A DNA stretch of 64,000 nucleotides, taken from the NCBI RefSeq assembly GCF_902706195.1, contig NZ_CACSJO010000015.1:62001-126000 (forward strand). Reading direction: 5' to 3'. Made by a program: the position numbers and the translations under genes. This DNA is from Novosphingobium sp. 18050 (GTDB lineage: Bacteria > Pseudomonadota > Alphaproteobacteria > Sphingomonadales > Sphingomonadaceae). Below, one piece after another: positions 17,586 through 25,940 of this stretch; positions within the stretch are counted from its first letter, which is position 1; each line of letters opens with the position of its first letter. The notes under the pieces were generated by a model that was not told the origin of the DNA, did no database searches, and was given only the letters and a program-made list of their open reading frames with translations.

Positions 17586-17718
17586 GAATGGTTACATACA
17601 CCAAGCCGAACAACTGGAGCATAGCGACAAATACCCAAGGCAATAGCCGGTATACGCGGGCTTACTGTGCAGCGGCGGAACGGTCGGAACTATGGGCTGA
17701 ACAGCTACTTGTCCGCCC

Positions 17719-18795
17719 TTATGGTGCGTTCTTGCCGGGCGGCCCGTCCGACTCGCGGCGTATCACCTCGAAACCCATCTGCTTGTGCAGCGGCGCGGCG
17801 CCCCCGCCTTCGCGGCGCGCGCGGATATCGCTGACCAGCAGTTCCACCGCCTCTCGTGACATATCGGCGATGGGCTGGCGGATCGTGGTGAGTTCGGGCC
17901 AGATCGTGGTCGCCTGGGGGGCATCGTCGAAGCCCACCACCGAGAGGTCGCGCGGCACATCCAGCCCCCGGCGATGCGCGACCGAAACCGCAGCGGCCGC
18001 CATGTCGTCGTTACTGGCGAAAATCGCGCTGGGCGCAGCGGGAAGATCCATCAACCGGCGCGCGGCGTCCAGCCCCGAGCGATAGGTAAACAGCCCCGGC
18101 ACCACGAGGTCGTCGTCCGCAGCAAGCCCTGCTTCCTCCAGCGCATCGAGATAGCCCCGCCGCCGCAGCGCGCTGGCGGTCTGATCGGGGCTTCCCTCGA
18201 TGAAGCCGATCCGGCGGTGGCCGAGCGCGGCAAGATGGCGTGTCATGGCGCGGGCAGCAGCGCGGTCGTCGATGTTGACCGAGGCCAGCGATAGCGGCGG
18301 CTGCCCCGAAGCGACGACGACGCCGGGCAAGTCCGCCTCTTCCAGCATGGCGTGTATCTCTCCCGCATCACACAGCGGCGGTGGCAGGATCAGGCCGTCG
18401 ATCCCGCTGGCGATCATGCGCCGGATAGCGGCGACGCGCTCCTCGGGCGTCTCGCAGAGATGAACCACCAGTTGCACGTTCAACCGGCTCGCCCGGTCGA
18501 GGCTGCCGACCAGGAATTCGTTGAGATAGCCCGCGCTGGGGTTGCTATAGAGCAGCCCGATGCGGATTTCGCCCGCACCGGCAAGATTGCGGGCGGCGAT
18601 GCTGGGCGCATAGTTCAGCGCCTTGATCGCCGCATCGACCAGATCGCGCGTCTCCGGCCGGACATTCGCCTTGCCGTTCATCACCCGGGAAACGGTCATC
18701 AGAGAAACGCCCGCATGCTGCGCAACATCGGCGATGGTGATCCCGGCGCGCGAACGGCGCGCGGACTTCGGCTTCCTCGGCTCTGCGTCGCTCAC
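17719..18795 (-). CDS. LacI-family transcriptional regulator
   Basis: The 358-residue protein has the LacI DNA-binding head (ITIADVAQHAGVSLMTVSRV, about residues 19-38, and a hinge-helix region with YAPSIAARNLA) and the sugar-binding periplasmic-fold core with IGLLYSNPSAGY, FASNDDMAAAAV and DVPRDLSVVGFDD. It starts with GTG 18795, 73 bases after the mutarotase gene, and is probably the last gene of the pentose operon, where it would give feedback control. Candidate operators for this family in the window are at 5281, 24769 and 24787; which of the two LacI proteins of this locus binds which site cannot be told from sequence. Confidence 0.85.
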   Translation of the reverse strand: MSDAEPRKPKSARRSRAGITIADVAQHAGVSLMTVSRVMNGKANVRPETRDLVDAAIKALNYAPSIAARNLAGAGEIRIGLLYSNPSAGYLNEFLVGSLDRASRLNVQLVVHLCETPEERVAAIRRMIASGIDGLILPPPLCDAGEIHAMLEEADLPGVVVASGQPPLSLASVNIDDRAAARAMTRHLAALGHRRIGFIEGSPDQTASALRRRGYLDALEEAGLAADDDLVVPGLFTYRSGLDAARRLMDLPAAPSAIFASNDDMAAAAVSVAHRRGLDVPRDLSVVGFDDAPQATTIWPELTTIRQPIADMSREAVELLVSDIRARREGGGAAPLHKQMGFEVIRRESDGPPGKNAP

Positions 18796-18868
18796 GTTCG
18801 TGCCGTCCTCCTGCCTTGCCGTCGATTTTTGCTGCTACCCTTCAAGAGCAGGACCAGCAAGCGGCCCG

Positions 18869-19735
18869 TCAGGGTCGAGGCGACGGGCGCGCCCTTATTT
18901 CCAAGTCGAGCACCTGGCGCGCGCCCGGTGCGAGCGATACGCCGCCCGCCTCCGCGAAGTCGGCGCGGTTAAGCGCGTCCGGCATCTGGCTGGTGGGTTC
19001 GAGGCAGATGAAATCCTCCCCCGGCGGCGCGAAAACGTGCAGGAACCCTGCACTGCGCGAATGGAGAGATATCGCCGGGCCCCAATCCACCTCGCCGCGC
19101 CAGCCGAAATAGCAGTTGTCGATCAGCCGCTCCGCATCGAGGATATGCCCTTGTACAAAATCGCCAAACGCCCCGGCGGGGAGAGCGCGCACCGGGATCG
19201 TCGCTTCGTCGTTCTCCCAGACACCGGTAGCCGCGAACGCCAGCCTTTCAGTACCCCCGCGCACGATATAGGGATGCTGGCCCAGCCCGGACGGCATCGC
19301 CTGTGCCGAAGTATTGACTAGTTCGAGCGAGACTTTCAGCCCTCCCTCCGTAAGCGCGAAGTGCTGCGTCGCGGACCAATTCCATGGCCAGTGTTCGTCC
19401 GCCAGATGCGAACAGGTGATCGCGGCGCTAGTCAAATCCGCTTCGATCACGTCCCATCGCTTGACCCAGCCCAGACCGTGCAGCGGATGCTCGAAACCGG
19501 CAAAGTTGGACGGCAACACATACCCGGCACCGGCAAACGTGAAACGTCCCCCGGCGATGCGGTTGGCATAGGGCACCAGCGGGAAGGACGCCGTTTCCAG
19601 CACGTTGGTCACGCCCTGCGGCGTTGGCCGCAGGACGGGGCGGCCGTCCACATCGAAACGCCCGATCGCCCCGCCCAGCCAGGGCAGGAGTTCCAGTTCG
19701 CAGCCACCCCGGCGCAGGACAAGCGTATCGCTCAT
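18869..19735 (-). CDS. aldose 1-epimerase (mutarotase) family protein
   Basis: The 288-residue protein has the galactose-mutarotase-like beta-sandwich family pattern: NRIAGGRFTF, the catalytic-His region HPLHGLGWVKRW, GLGQHPYI with the second conserved His, and LEPTSQMPDA near the C-terminus with the catalytic Glu. It speeds interconversion of alpha and beta anomers so that the dehydrogenase in the operon gets its preferred pyranose form. Its ATG overlaps the stop of the sugar porter gene as ATGA, so the two are coupled. In this context the sugar is probably D-xylose or L-arabinose. Length is near that of the shorter family members. Confidence 0.85.
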   Translation of the reverse strand: MSDTLVLRRGGCELELLPWLGGAIGRFDVDGRPVLRPTPQGVTNVLETASFPLVPYANRIAGGRFTFAGAGYVLPSNFAGFEHPLHGLGWVKRWDVIEADLTSAAITCSHLADEHWPWNWSATQHFALTEGGLKVSLELVNTSAQAMPSGLGQHPYIVRGGTERLAFAATGVWENDEATIPVRALPAGAFGDFVQGHILDAERLIDNCYFGWRGEVDWGPAISLHSRSAGFLHVFAPPGEDFICLEPTSQMPDALNRADFAEAGGVSLAPGARQVLDLEIRARPSPRP

Positions 19736-21153
19736 CCCGCCATTTCCTCCAACGTGCGGCCGCGTGTCTCATGCACCATCGCGCGCACGAAAAAGAACGA
19801 AAGGAACGCGCTTGCCGCGTAGAAGCCGTAAGTTACCATCAGGCCCAGCCCCGCCGCCATGGCCGGAAAGCTGACCGAAATGCCGAAGTTGGCGATCCAT
19901 TGCGCAAAACCCGAGACGGCCAGCGCCGAGCCCCGGATCTGGTTGGGGAACATCTCCCCCAGCATCACCCACATCACCGGTCCCCAGCTCAGGTTGAAGA
20001 ACACGACGTAGGCGTTGGCGGCGATCAGGGCAACGACGCCCACGTTGTCCGAGAGGACAAGGTGCCCGTCCGCGAATGTGCCGGTACCGAAGCAGGCGGC
20101 CATCGTTCCCAGCGTCACCGCCATGCCCGCCGAGCCGACGAGCAGCAGCGGCTTGCGGCCCAGTCTGTCGATCAGTGCCACCGTCACGAAGCAGGCGAGG
20201 ATCGAAAGCGTGCCCGACAGGATGTTGATGAGCAGCGCGTCGCTTTCGCTGAAGCCCACCGACTGCCACAGCACCGCGCCGTAATAAAAGACGATGTTGA
20301 TGCCCACCAGCTGCTGGAACACGGCGATGCCGATGCCCGCCCATACCAGCCTGCGCAGGCGTCCGGTCGCAGGATCGACGAGGTCGGCGAAGCGCGGGCG
20401 GTGGTGGTCGGCGGCAAGGCTCGCCCGGATTTCCGCGACCAGCGCAGCGGCGCGCGCCGGGCCGAAGATGCGCGTCAGGATCGCCAGTGCCTCGCCGTCG
20501 CGGCCGCGCGCGACCAGATAGCGCGGGCTTTCCGGGATCATCATCAGCGCGAAAAGATAGATCAGCGCCGGGATCACCTGCATCCAGAACATCCAGCGCC
20601 ATGCAGGGAGGTCGAACCACAAGGGATCGGTGCTGCTGCCCGCGTTCCGGGCCAGCAGGTAATTGGCGACGAAGGCCCCGGTCAGCCCGGTGATGATCAT
20701 GATCTGCTGCAGGCTGGACAGGCGTCCCCGGATCGAGGCGGGGGTCACCTCGCTGATATAGACCGGTGCCAACACGCTAGCCGCGCCGACGCCGACCCCG
20801 CCGATGAAGCGGGCGACGATGAAAACCAGCGAACTGCCCGCCGCGCCCGCGCCGATGGCGCTGACCACGAACAGCGCCGCGCCAATCATCATGACACTGC
20901 GCCGCCCAATGAGGTCCGCCAGCCTTGCGGCCACAAAAGCGCCCACCGCGCAGCCCAGCAGGATCGCACCGACGTTCAGCCCGGTGCCCAGCTTGGACAG
21001 GCCGAACGCGCTTTCCAGCCCGTCCTGCGTGCCGTTGATGACGCCGCTGTCATAGCCGAACATGAAGCCGCCGATCGTCGCCACGACCACGATCATGGCG
21101 ACGAAGGCAAGGTTCACCCTGCCCTCTTCGCCTCCTTCCCGCGCATCACTCAT
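19732..21153 (-). CDS. sugar porter, MFS family (XylE-like)
   Basis: The 473-residue inner-membrane protein has twelve hydrophobic segments and the sugar porter signatures: GGFMFGYDSGVING in the first helix, RLADLIGRR in the first loop, PESPRYLVARGR after the sixth helix and the matching DRLGRKPLLL loop in the second half. It is a proton symporter or facilitator for a monosaccharide. It sits between the pentose dehydrogenase and the mutarotase in one operon, so D-xylose or L-arabinose is the likely substrate. ATG 21153 gives the usual N-terminus; spacing to the upstream stop is 44 bases. Confidence 0.9.
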   Translation of the reverse strand: MSDAREGGEEGRVNLAFVAMIVVVATIGGFMFGYDSGVINGTQDGLESAFGLSKLGTGLNVGAILLGCAVGAFVAARLADLIGRRSVMMIGAALFVVSAIGAGAAGSSLVFIVARFIGGVGVGAASVLAPVYISEVTPASIRGRLSSLQQIMIITGLTGAFVANYLLARNAGSSTDPLWFDLPAWRWMFWMQVIPALIYLFALMMIPESPRYLVARGRDGEALAILTRIFGPARAAALVAEIRASLAADHHRPRFADLVDPATGRLRRLVWAGIGIAVFQQLVGINIVFYYGAVLWQSVGFSESDALLINILSGTLSILACFVTVALIDRLGRKPLLLVGSAGMAVTLGTMAACFGTGTFADGHLVLSDNVGVVALIAANAYVVFFNLSWGPVMWVMLGEMFPNQIRGSALAVSGFAQWIANFGISVSFPAMAAGLGLMVTYGFYAASAFLSFFFVRAMVHETRGRTLEEMAG

Positions 21154-21197
21154 CCCATCGATCCTCTTGTTGTTTTTTTCGGGTCAGGTGGAGGCCG

Positions 21198-21968
21198 TCA
21201 GCGCCAGCCGGCGTCGACGAAGTATTCGTGCCCGGTACACATGCGCGCATCGTCCGAGGCCAGGAACAGGGCCAGCGCCGCCACATCGTCCGGCTGCACG
21301 CGGCTTTTCAGGCACTGCGCATCCAGAATTTCGCGCTCACCCTCGGGGGTGTACCATTTCTCCTGACGCGGGGTCTGGACGTTGCCCGGCACGATCGCGC
21401 AGACGCGGATGCCCTTGCCGCCCAGTTCGCGGGCCATCGCGCGGGTCATGCCCTCGATCCCGGCCTTGGCGGTTTGATAGAGCGAGAGCTGGTCGAGTGC
21501 GAGGTGCCAGCTGATCGATCCGAAGTTCAGTATCACCCCGCCGCCGGCGCTTTCCATGAACGGCACGCTGGCCTGCGCAGCGAAGAACAGGTGGCGCAGG
21601 TTCACCGCCATGCGCTCGTCCCAGTATTCTGGCGTGACTTCGGCAATGGCGTGGCGATCGTCGTTGGCGGCGTTGTTCACCAGTACCTGAAGGCCACCTA
21701 ACTGCACATGGGCGGCCTCTACCTGCGCCTTGACGAACGCCAGATCGGTCAGATCGCCGCAGACGAAGCGCGGGGTGAAGTCCACCTCGCCGTCCAGCTT
21801 TGCGACCAGCGCCCGCGAAGGTTCGTCCGCGATATCGACGAACAGGACTCTCGCCCCCTGCCGGGCAAAGGCCTCCACCAGCGCCGCGCCGATGCCCGAG
21901 CCGCCGCCCGAAACGAACACGCCCTTACCGGAGAGCGAGGGGTAGCTTGCCATCTGCGAAACACTCAT
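21198..21968 (-). CDS. xylB: D-xylose (or L-arabinose) 1-dehydrogenase, SDR family, XylB-like
   Basis: The 256-residue SDR oxidises an aldopentose at C1 to the lactone, the first step of the oxidative (Weimberg) pathway. It shows SGGGSGIG (20-27) for NAD binding, NNAANDDRH, the active-site LYQTAKAG (YxxxK) and GSISWHL, and ends with SDDARMCTGHEYFVDAGWR. Several of these, notably NDDRH, SISWHL and CTGHEY, match what I recall of Caulobacter XylB. ATG 21968 overlaps the upstream stop as ATGA. The neighbour is an FAH-family ketodeoxypentonate dehydratase, as in Caulobacter xylX-xylB. The lactonase, aldonate dehydratase and semialdehyde dehydrogenase of the pathway are not in this window. Confidence 0.85.
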   Translation of the reverse strand: MSVSQMASYPSLSGKGVFVSGGGSGIGAALVEAFARQGARVLFVDIADEPSRALVAKLDGEVDFTPRFVCGDLTDLAFVKAQVEAAHVQLGGLQVLVNNAANDDRHAIAEVTPEYWDERMAVNLRHLFFAAQASVPFMESAGGGVILNFGSISWHLALDQLSLYQTAKAGIEGMTRAMARELGGKGIRVCAIVPGNVQTPRQEKWYTPEGEREILDAQCLKSRVQPDDVAALALFLASDDARMCTGHEYFVDAGWR

Positions 21969-23092
21969 GCCCGGCCGCCAAGCAGACCCCGAGCGGCAAG
22001 ACTGCGATAGAGCGCCGAGATGCCCGTCTCCCATGCCGGCGCATCGCGCGATGTTGCCACGGTGTTGACCAGCGTGCCCAGCCGCTCGCTGGAGATCGTC
22101 ACCACATCGCCGACCTTGTGGGTGAAGCCGCGCCCCTGCGTATCGCGGTCCTGCGTCGGCGCGAACAGGGTGCCCAGGAACAGCACGATGCCGTCCGGAT
22201 ACTGATGCTCGCTGAACGCCTGGCGCAGCAGATCCAGCGGCGGGCGGCTGATTTCGGCCATGCGGCTTTCGCCTTCGAGCAGGAAGCCTTCCGGCCCTTC
22301 GATGCGCAGCAGGACTTTCGCATTCTCGACTTCAGCCATCGTGTAGCCGGCATCGAACAGGCGCACAAAGGGGCCGATCGCGCAGCTTGCGTTGTTGTCC
22401 TTGGCCTTGCCCAGCAGCAGCGCCGAGCGGCCTTCGAAATCGCGCAAGTTGACGTCGTTGCCCAGCGCCGCGCCGACGGCGTTGCCGTGCCGGTCCGAGA
22501 GGATGACGATCTCCGGCTCGGGGTTGTTCCAATGGGAATCCGAACGCACGCCGATCACCGCGCCCGACCCCACGGTGGAAAGCACCGGCGACTTGGTGAA
22601 GATCTCCGCGTCCGGCCCAATGGCCACTTCGAGGTACTGCGACCACATGCCATCCTCGATCAAGGCCGCCTTCAGCGCAGCCGCCTCCGCCGATCCGGGC
22701 ACCACCGAGCGGATCGAGCCGCCGATACGCTCCTCCAGCCCGCCGCGCACCGCCTGCGCCTGATCGGCGTCGCCGCGCGCGCGCTCCTCGATCACGCGCT
22801 CCAGCGCGGAGACGGCGAACGTGACGCCGGCCGCCTTGATGCATTGCAGGTCGACCGGGCTGAGCAGCGCGGCGCGGGCCAGCACATCCTCGGCAGACCC
22901 CAGCGCGCTGCCCTGCGCCGGATCGAAGGCGCGCCGATCGACAAGATCGGCCACGGTCGGCGCCGCGCCCGACATCTCATGCACCATACCGCCTGCGAGC
23001 AGCACCGGCACCGGCCCCTCCCCCAGATCGAGGCGGCCAAGGAACGTGCCCTCTCGCCAGTCCGGCGGGAGCATCGAAACTATCGCGGTCAT
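21965..23092 (-). CDS. xylX: FAH-family 2-keto-3-deoxypentonate dehydratase, XylX-like
   Basis: The 375-residue protein has a C-terminal fumarylacetoacetate-hydrolase fold with metal ligands in NNPEPEIVIL and the following LGNDVNLRDFEG. In the Caulobacter Weimberg pathway XylX of this type dehydrates 2-keto-3-deoxy-D-xylonate to alpha-ketoglutarate semialdehyde, and the genetic link to an XylB-like dehydrogenase supports that here. ATG 23092 was chosen by position, 11 bases after the GH43 stop, and by the start of family-like sequence (TAIVSMLPPDW); the frame is open further upstream but inside the GH43 gene. It is coupled to xylB by an ATGA overlap. An L-arabonate-derived substrate is an alternative. 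Confidence 0.82.
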   Translation of the reverse strand: MTAIVSMLPPDWREGTFLGRLDLGEGPVPVLLAGGMVHEMSGAAPTVADLVDRRAFDPAQGSALGSAEDVLARAALLSPVDLQCIKAAGVTFAVSALERVIEERARGDADQAQAVRGGLEERIGGSIRSVVPGSAEAAALKAALIEDGMWSQYLEVAIGPDAEIFTKSPVLSTVGSGAVIGVRSDSHWNNPEPEIVILSDRHGNAVGAALGNDVNLRDFEGRSALLLGKAKDNNASCAIGPFVRLFDAGYTMAEVENAKVLLRIEGPEGFLLEGESRMAEISRPPLDLLRQAFSEHQYPDGIVLFLGTLFAPTQDRDTQGRGFTHKVGDVVTISSERLGTLVNTVATSRDAPAWETGISALYRSLAARGLLGGRA

Positions 23093-23103
23093 CTGCTGGT
23101 CCT

Positions 23104-24738
23104 TCAAAGCGCGCGGAAGGTGAAATTGCGGAAACGGGCGCTGCCCTTGCCGGCGCAATAGAGCCCCGGCCGCAGCATCAGGAAACCGCCGCGCACATTG
23201 TGGTGATAGCCCGATACTTCCATGCCGCGGTCGAAGCGCTTCCACGTCCTGCCGCCATCGCCGCTGGTGTGGAACGAGACGATGTGCCGGTCATTGCGCA
23301 CCCGCATCAGCATCCGGCGCCCATGCGGGTTGGCCGGGCGGCCCCGCTCCATGCCATATTGGTGAGTGACGAACTTCTCGCCGTCGAAGCCCAGCCCGCA
23401 GTAGAGGTGCTGGTCGTAGAACAGCAGCAGGCCCGCCGTGGTGCCGGGGTCGATCTCGATGTCGCACTGAAATTCATAGGCCTGATCTCCGGCCACCAGC
23501 AGCAGCGGCGCGGAATCGACAGGCGCCTTGCCGCTGGCGGCCAGATGCAGGCACTTGTCCGAAACCCGCGCGCGGGCGGCCTCATCGGCGGAGGGCTTGA
23601 AGAAGTTCCAGCGCTTGCCCAGTTCAAGCGTGGTGAAATCGTCGGACAGCGCGATACCCTGCGGCCCGGACTTTTGCCCGCCTTTGGGCGCCGCGATCGG
23701 CTGCGACAGATCGCCGCCGTCCATCCGGAACCAGCCGTCCGCCGTCCAGGTGATCGGGTCGAGCAGGGTCTGACGCCCCAGTGTCCAGAAATCACGCTCA
23801 TAGCCGTGGTAGACCGACCACCAATCTCCGCCCGGCCCTTCGAACAGCGTGGCATGGCCGCGCGACCACCACTTTTCGGCAAGATCGACAGTGCGCACGA
23901 TCGGGTTGTGCGGGCAGTTTTCCCAAGGCCCGTGGATCGATCTGGAACGCGCCGCGATTACCATGTGCCCGGTCGGCGGACCGGCAGTGCCGCCCACCGC
24001 CGTGATGAGGTAATAGTACGCGCCGTGACGCACGATCTTGGGGCCTTCGGGGGAGAAACCCTCCACGTCCCAGTCATCCGGGTAATGCCAGGGATCGTAA
24101 ACGTGCTCCACCTTGCCCACGGTGGAAAGCCCGTCCTCGCTCAGGCGAATGCGGTCGCCGCCCGACAGGAACAGCCAGCGCGATCCGTCTTCGCCCACGG
24201 CATGGCCGGGGTCGATGTGGTCGGGCAGCCCCAGGTCGACCGGGTCGCTCCACGGGCCTTCGATCCGGTCCGCCCAGATCACGTAGTTGGCGTTGGGGCT
24301 GGCCTTGGCGGGGAAATAGATGAAGTAGCGCCCGCCGTGCCTGCAGATATCCGGCGCCCACACCGCGCCGACGTTCTTCGTCAGAGCCGCCGTGATCGGC
24401 TGCCAGTTCAGCAGATCGCGCGAGTGCCAGATCACCAGCCCCGGATAGGAATCGAAGGTCGAGAAGGTCATGTAATAGTCCTTCCCGTCGCGCATGATCG
24501 AGGGGTCGGGGTGATCGCCGGCCATCAGCGGGTTGAGGAACCGGCCGTCCCCAAGGTCCGCCATGCGCTGATTGTCGAAGCTCCGGCGGTAGGGCGGCGG
24601 GGCCTTGCCGGTACTACCGCCGGTCCCGGCATTGCTGCCTGCGCCAACCCGCGCTGACGCAGGCGCAGCCGCGCCCAGTGCAGTCAGCGATACGGCTCCC
24701 AATGCTGCGGACAGCGCCTCGCGGCGATCGATTTTCAC
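23104..24738 (-). CDS. secreted GH43 glycosidase (xylosidase/arabinofuranosidase type)
   Basis: The 544-residue protein has a Tat-like leader (IDRREALSAALGAVSL), a five-bladed GH43 catalytic domain and a C-terminal concanavalin-like domain (from about residue 365, FTTLELGKRWNFF onward). Catalytic positions are visible: the general base Asp78 in GDHPDPSI, the second Asp in AVWAPDI, and the acid Glu in SPEGPKIV. It would release xylose or arabinose from plant hemicellulose or pectin side chains. GTG 24738 was chosen for the GGAGAGAG upstream and the leader. It heads the operon down to the LacI gene at 17719. Two LacI-type operators stand before it (24769 and 24787). Confidence 0.85.
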   Translation of the reverse strand: MKIDRREALSAALGAVSLTALGAAAPASARVGAGSNAGTGGSTGKAPPPYRRSFDNQRMADLGDGRFLNPLMAGDHPDPSIMRDGKDYYMTFSTFDSYPGLVIWHSRDLLNWQPITAALTKNVGAVWAPDICRHGGRYFIYFPAKASPNANYVIWADRIEGPWSDPVDLGLPDHIDPGHAVGEDGSRWLFLSGGDRIRLSEDGLSTVGKVEHVYDPWHYPDDWDVEGFSPEGPKIVRHGAYYYLITAVGGTAGPPTGHMVIAARSRSIHGPWENCPHNPIVRTVDLAEKWWSRGHATLFEGPGGDWWSVYHGYERDFWTLGRQTLLDPITWTADGWFRMDGGDLSQPIAAPKGGQKSGPQGIALSDDFTTLELGKRWNFFKPSADEAARARVSDKCLHLAASGKAPVDSAPLLLVAGDQAYEFQCDIEIDPGTTAGLLLFYDQHLYCGLGFDGEKFVTHQYGMERGRPANPHGRRMLMRVRNDRHIVSFHTSGDGGRTWKRFDRGMEVSGYHHNVRGGFLMLRPGLYCAGKGSARFRNFTFRAL

Positions 24739-24768
24739 GCGTCTCTCTCCACATTGTTGTCTATTTTG

Positions 24769-24782
24769 TGGTAACGCTATCA
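24769..24782. promoter_or_regulatory. xyl-box-like operator (TGGTAACGCTATCA)
   Basis: It lies between the GH43 gene and the divergent LacI gene and agrees at 12 of 14 positions with the xyl-box TGGTAGCGCTAACA that I recall for XylR regulons of Xanthomonas and Caulobacter. It supports regulation of the operon by a XylR-like LacI protein. Confidence 0.5.
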
Positions 24783-24786
24783 CCAA

Positions 24787-24800
24787 TGATACCGGTGTCA
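24787..24800. promoter_or_regulatory. LacI-type operator (TGATACCGGTGTCA)
   Basis: It is the exact reverse complement of the site at 5281-5294 in front of the pectin TonB receptor, with matching flanks. It lies in the divergent promoter region of the GH43 operon and a LacI regulator, five bases from the xyl-box-like site. Confidence 0.65.
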
Positions 24801-24883
24801 ACGGAATTGATCTGTTCGGTTTCGATCGCAAACAATCTTGCCGCCCGACTTGATCGCCGCGCCGCAGTCCATAGACAGGGACG

Positions 24884-25918
24884 ATGGACGAAACCCCCGC
24901 CAAACCCCGCGCGAACGATCCCACCATCGAGGACGTGGCAGCGGCGGCGGGCGTTTCGATCCGCACCGTCTCGCGTGTGCTCAACAAGTCCCCCAAGGTG
25001 AATGCCCAGACACGCGAACGGATCGAGGATGCCATCGCGCAGCTGAACTTCCGCCCCAGCCTGCGCGCGCGCGCCTTTGCAATGCGGCGCTCGTTCCTGA
25101 TCGGGCTGGTGCACAATGACCGCAATGCGCTGGTGCTCGATTCCATCCAGCGCGGCATCGTCACGCTGACCTCCGCGCGCGGCTATGAACTGATCGTCCA
25201 CGCCGCGCCGCTGGAGGCCGAGGCCGCCATCCGCGACCTGGTGGACTTTGCCGAAAGGTCGCGGGTGGACGGGCTGGTGATCCTGCCGCCGATCTCGGGC
25301 GTGCCCGGCCTCGCCGCCGCGCTGGAGAACGCGCAGGTTCCCGCCGTGGCGCTGTCCTCCGTGCCGATCGAGGGGTTCGCGGGCGTCATCCTCAGCGAGG
25401 AGCGGACCGCAGGCGCGCAGGTGGCGCGCCATCTGCTGGACCTGGGCCACCGGCGGCTGGCGATCATTAATGGTCCGGCCGACACCGCATCGGCCATGGA
25501 ACGCCGCACCGGATTTCTGGCGGAGGCCGCGCGTCATGGCGGGGTCAGCGTTGCCGAGGCTGCAGGCGATTACGGCTTCGCATCCGGGGTGAGCGCTGCC
25601 GAGCAGTTGCTCGGCGCTGCCCAGCGGCCCACCGGGATCTTCGCCGCCAACGACATCATGGCGGCGGGCGTGCTCAAGGTCGCCGCCAGCCGGGGCATCG
25701 CGGTGCCCGGTGATCTGTCGGTCGTTGGCTTCGACGGCAGCCTGCTGACGAAGATGCTGACGCCCGCGCTGACCTCGGTATTGCGCCCCTTTGCCGAGAT
25801 GGCGGCGGCAGCGGCCGACCAGTTGATCGCCCGCATCGAGGGACTTGCCGCGCCCCTGCCCTTTCAGGCGACATTGCAGATCGTCGCGGCGGAATCGACC
25901 GGACCGGCACCGCAGTAA
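24884..25918 (+). CDS. LacI-family transcriptional regulator (XylR-like candidate)
   Basis: The 344-residue protein has a LacI head (TIEDVAAAAGVSIRTVSRVL, about residues 14-33; hinge PSLRARAFAMRRS) and a sugar-binding core ending in the usual GDLSVVGFDGS region. It is divergent from the pentose operon, with two operator-like sites in the 145-base gap, so it probably represses that operon and itself. Because the 24787 site recurs at the pectin locus, this protein could coordinate pentose and pectin use. The effector (xylose, arabinose or a keto-deoxy acid) is not predictable. It is convergent with the uxuB gene, 22 bases away. Confidence 0.85.
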   Translation: MDETPAKPRANDPTIEDVAAAAGVSIRTVSRVLNKSPKVNAQTRERIEDAIAQLNFRPSLRARAFAMRRSFLIGLVHNDRNALVLDSIQRGIVTLTSARGYELIVHAAPLEAEAAIRDLVDFAERSRVDGLVILPPISGVPGLAAALENAQVPAVALSSVPIEGFAGVILSEERTAGAQVARHLLDLGHRRLAIINGPADTASAMERRTGFLAEAARHGGVSVAEAAGDYGFASGVSAAEQLLGAAQRPTGIFAANDIMAAGVLKVAASRGIAVPGDLSVVGFDGSLLTKMLTPALTSVLRPFAEMAAAAADQLIARIEGLAAPLPFQATLQIVAAESTGPAPQ

Positions 25919-25940
25919 CCGGCCCGCCCAACTCCTGTTT

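Noticed and set aside
19624..21366. Plus-strand ORF of 580 codons opposite the sugar porter
   Set aside because: His/Arg/Gln-rich antisense frame over a clear MFS transporter with all signature motifs.
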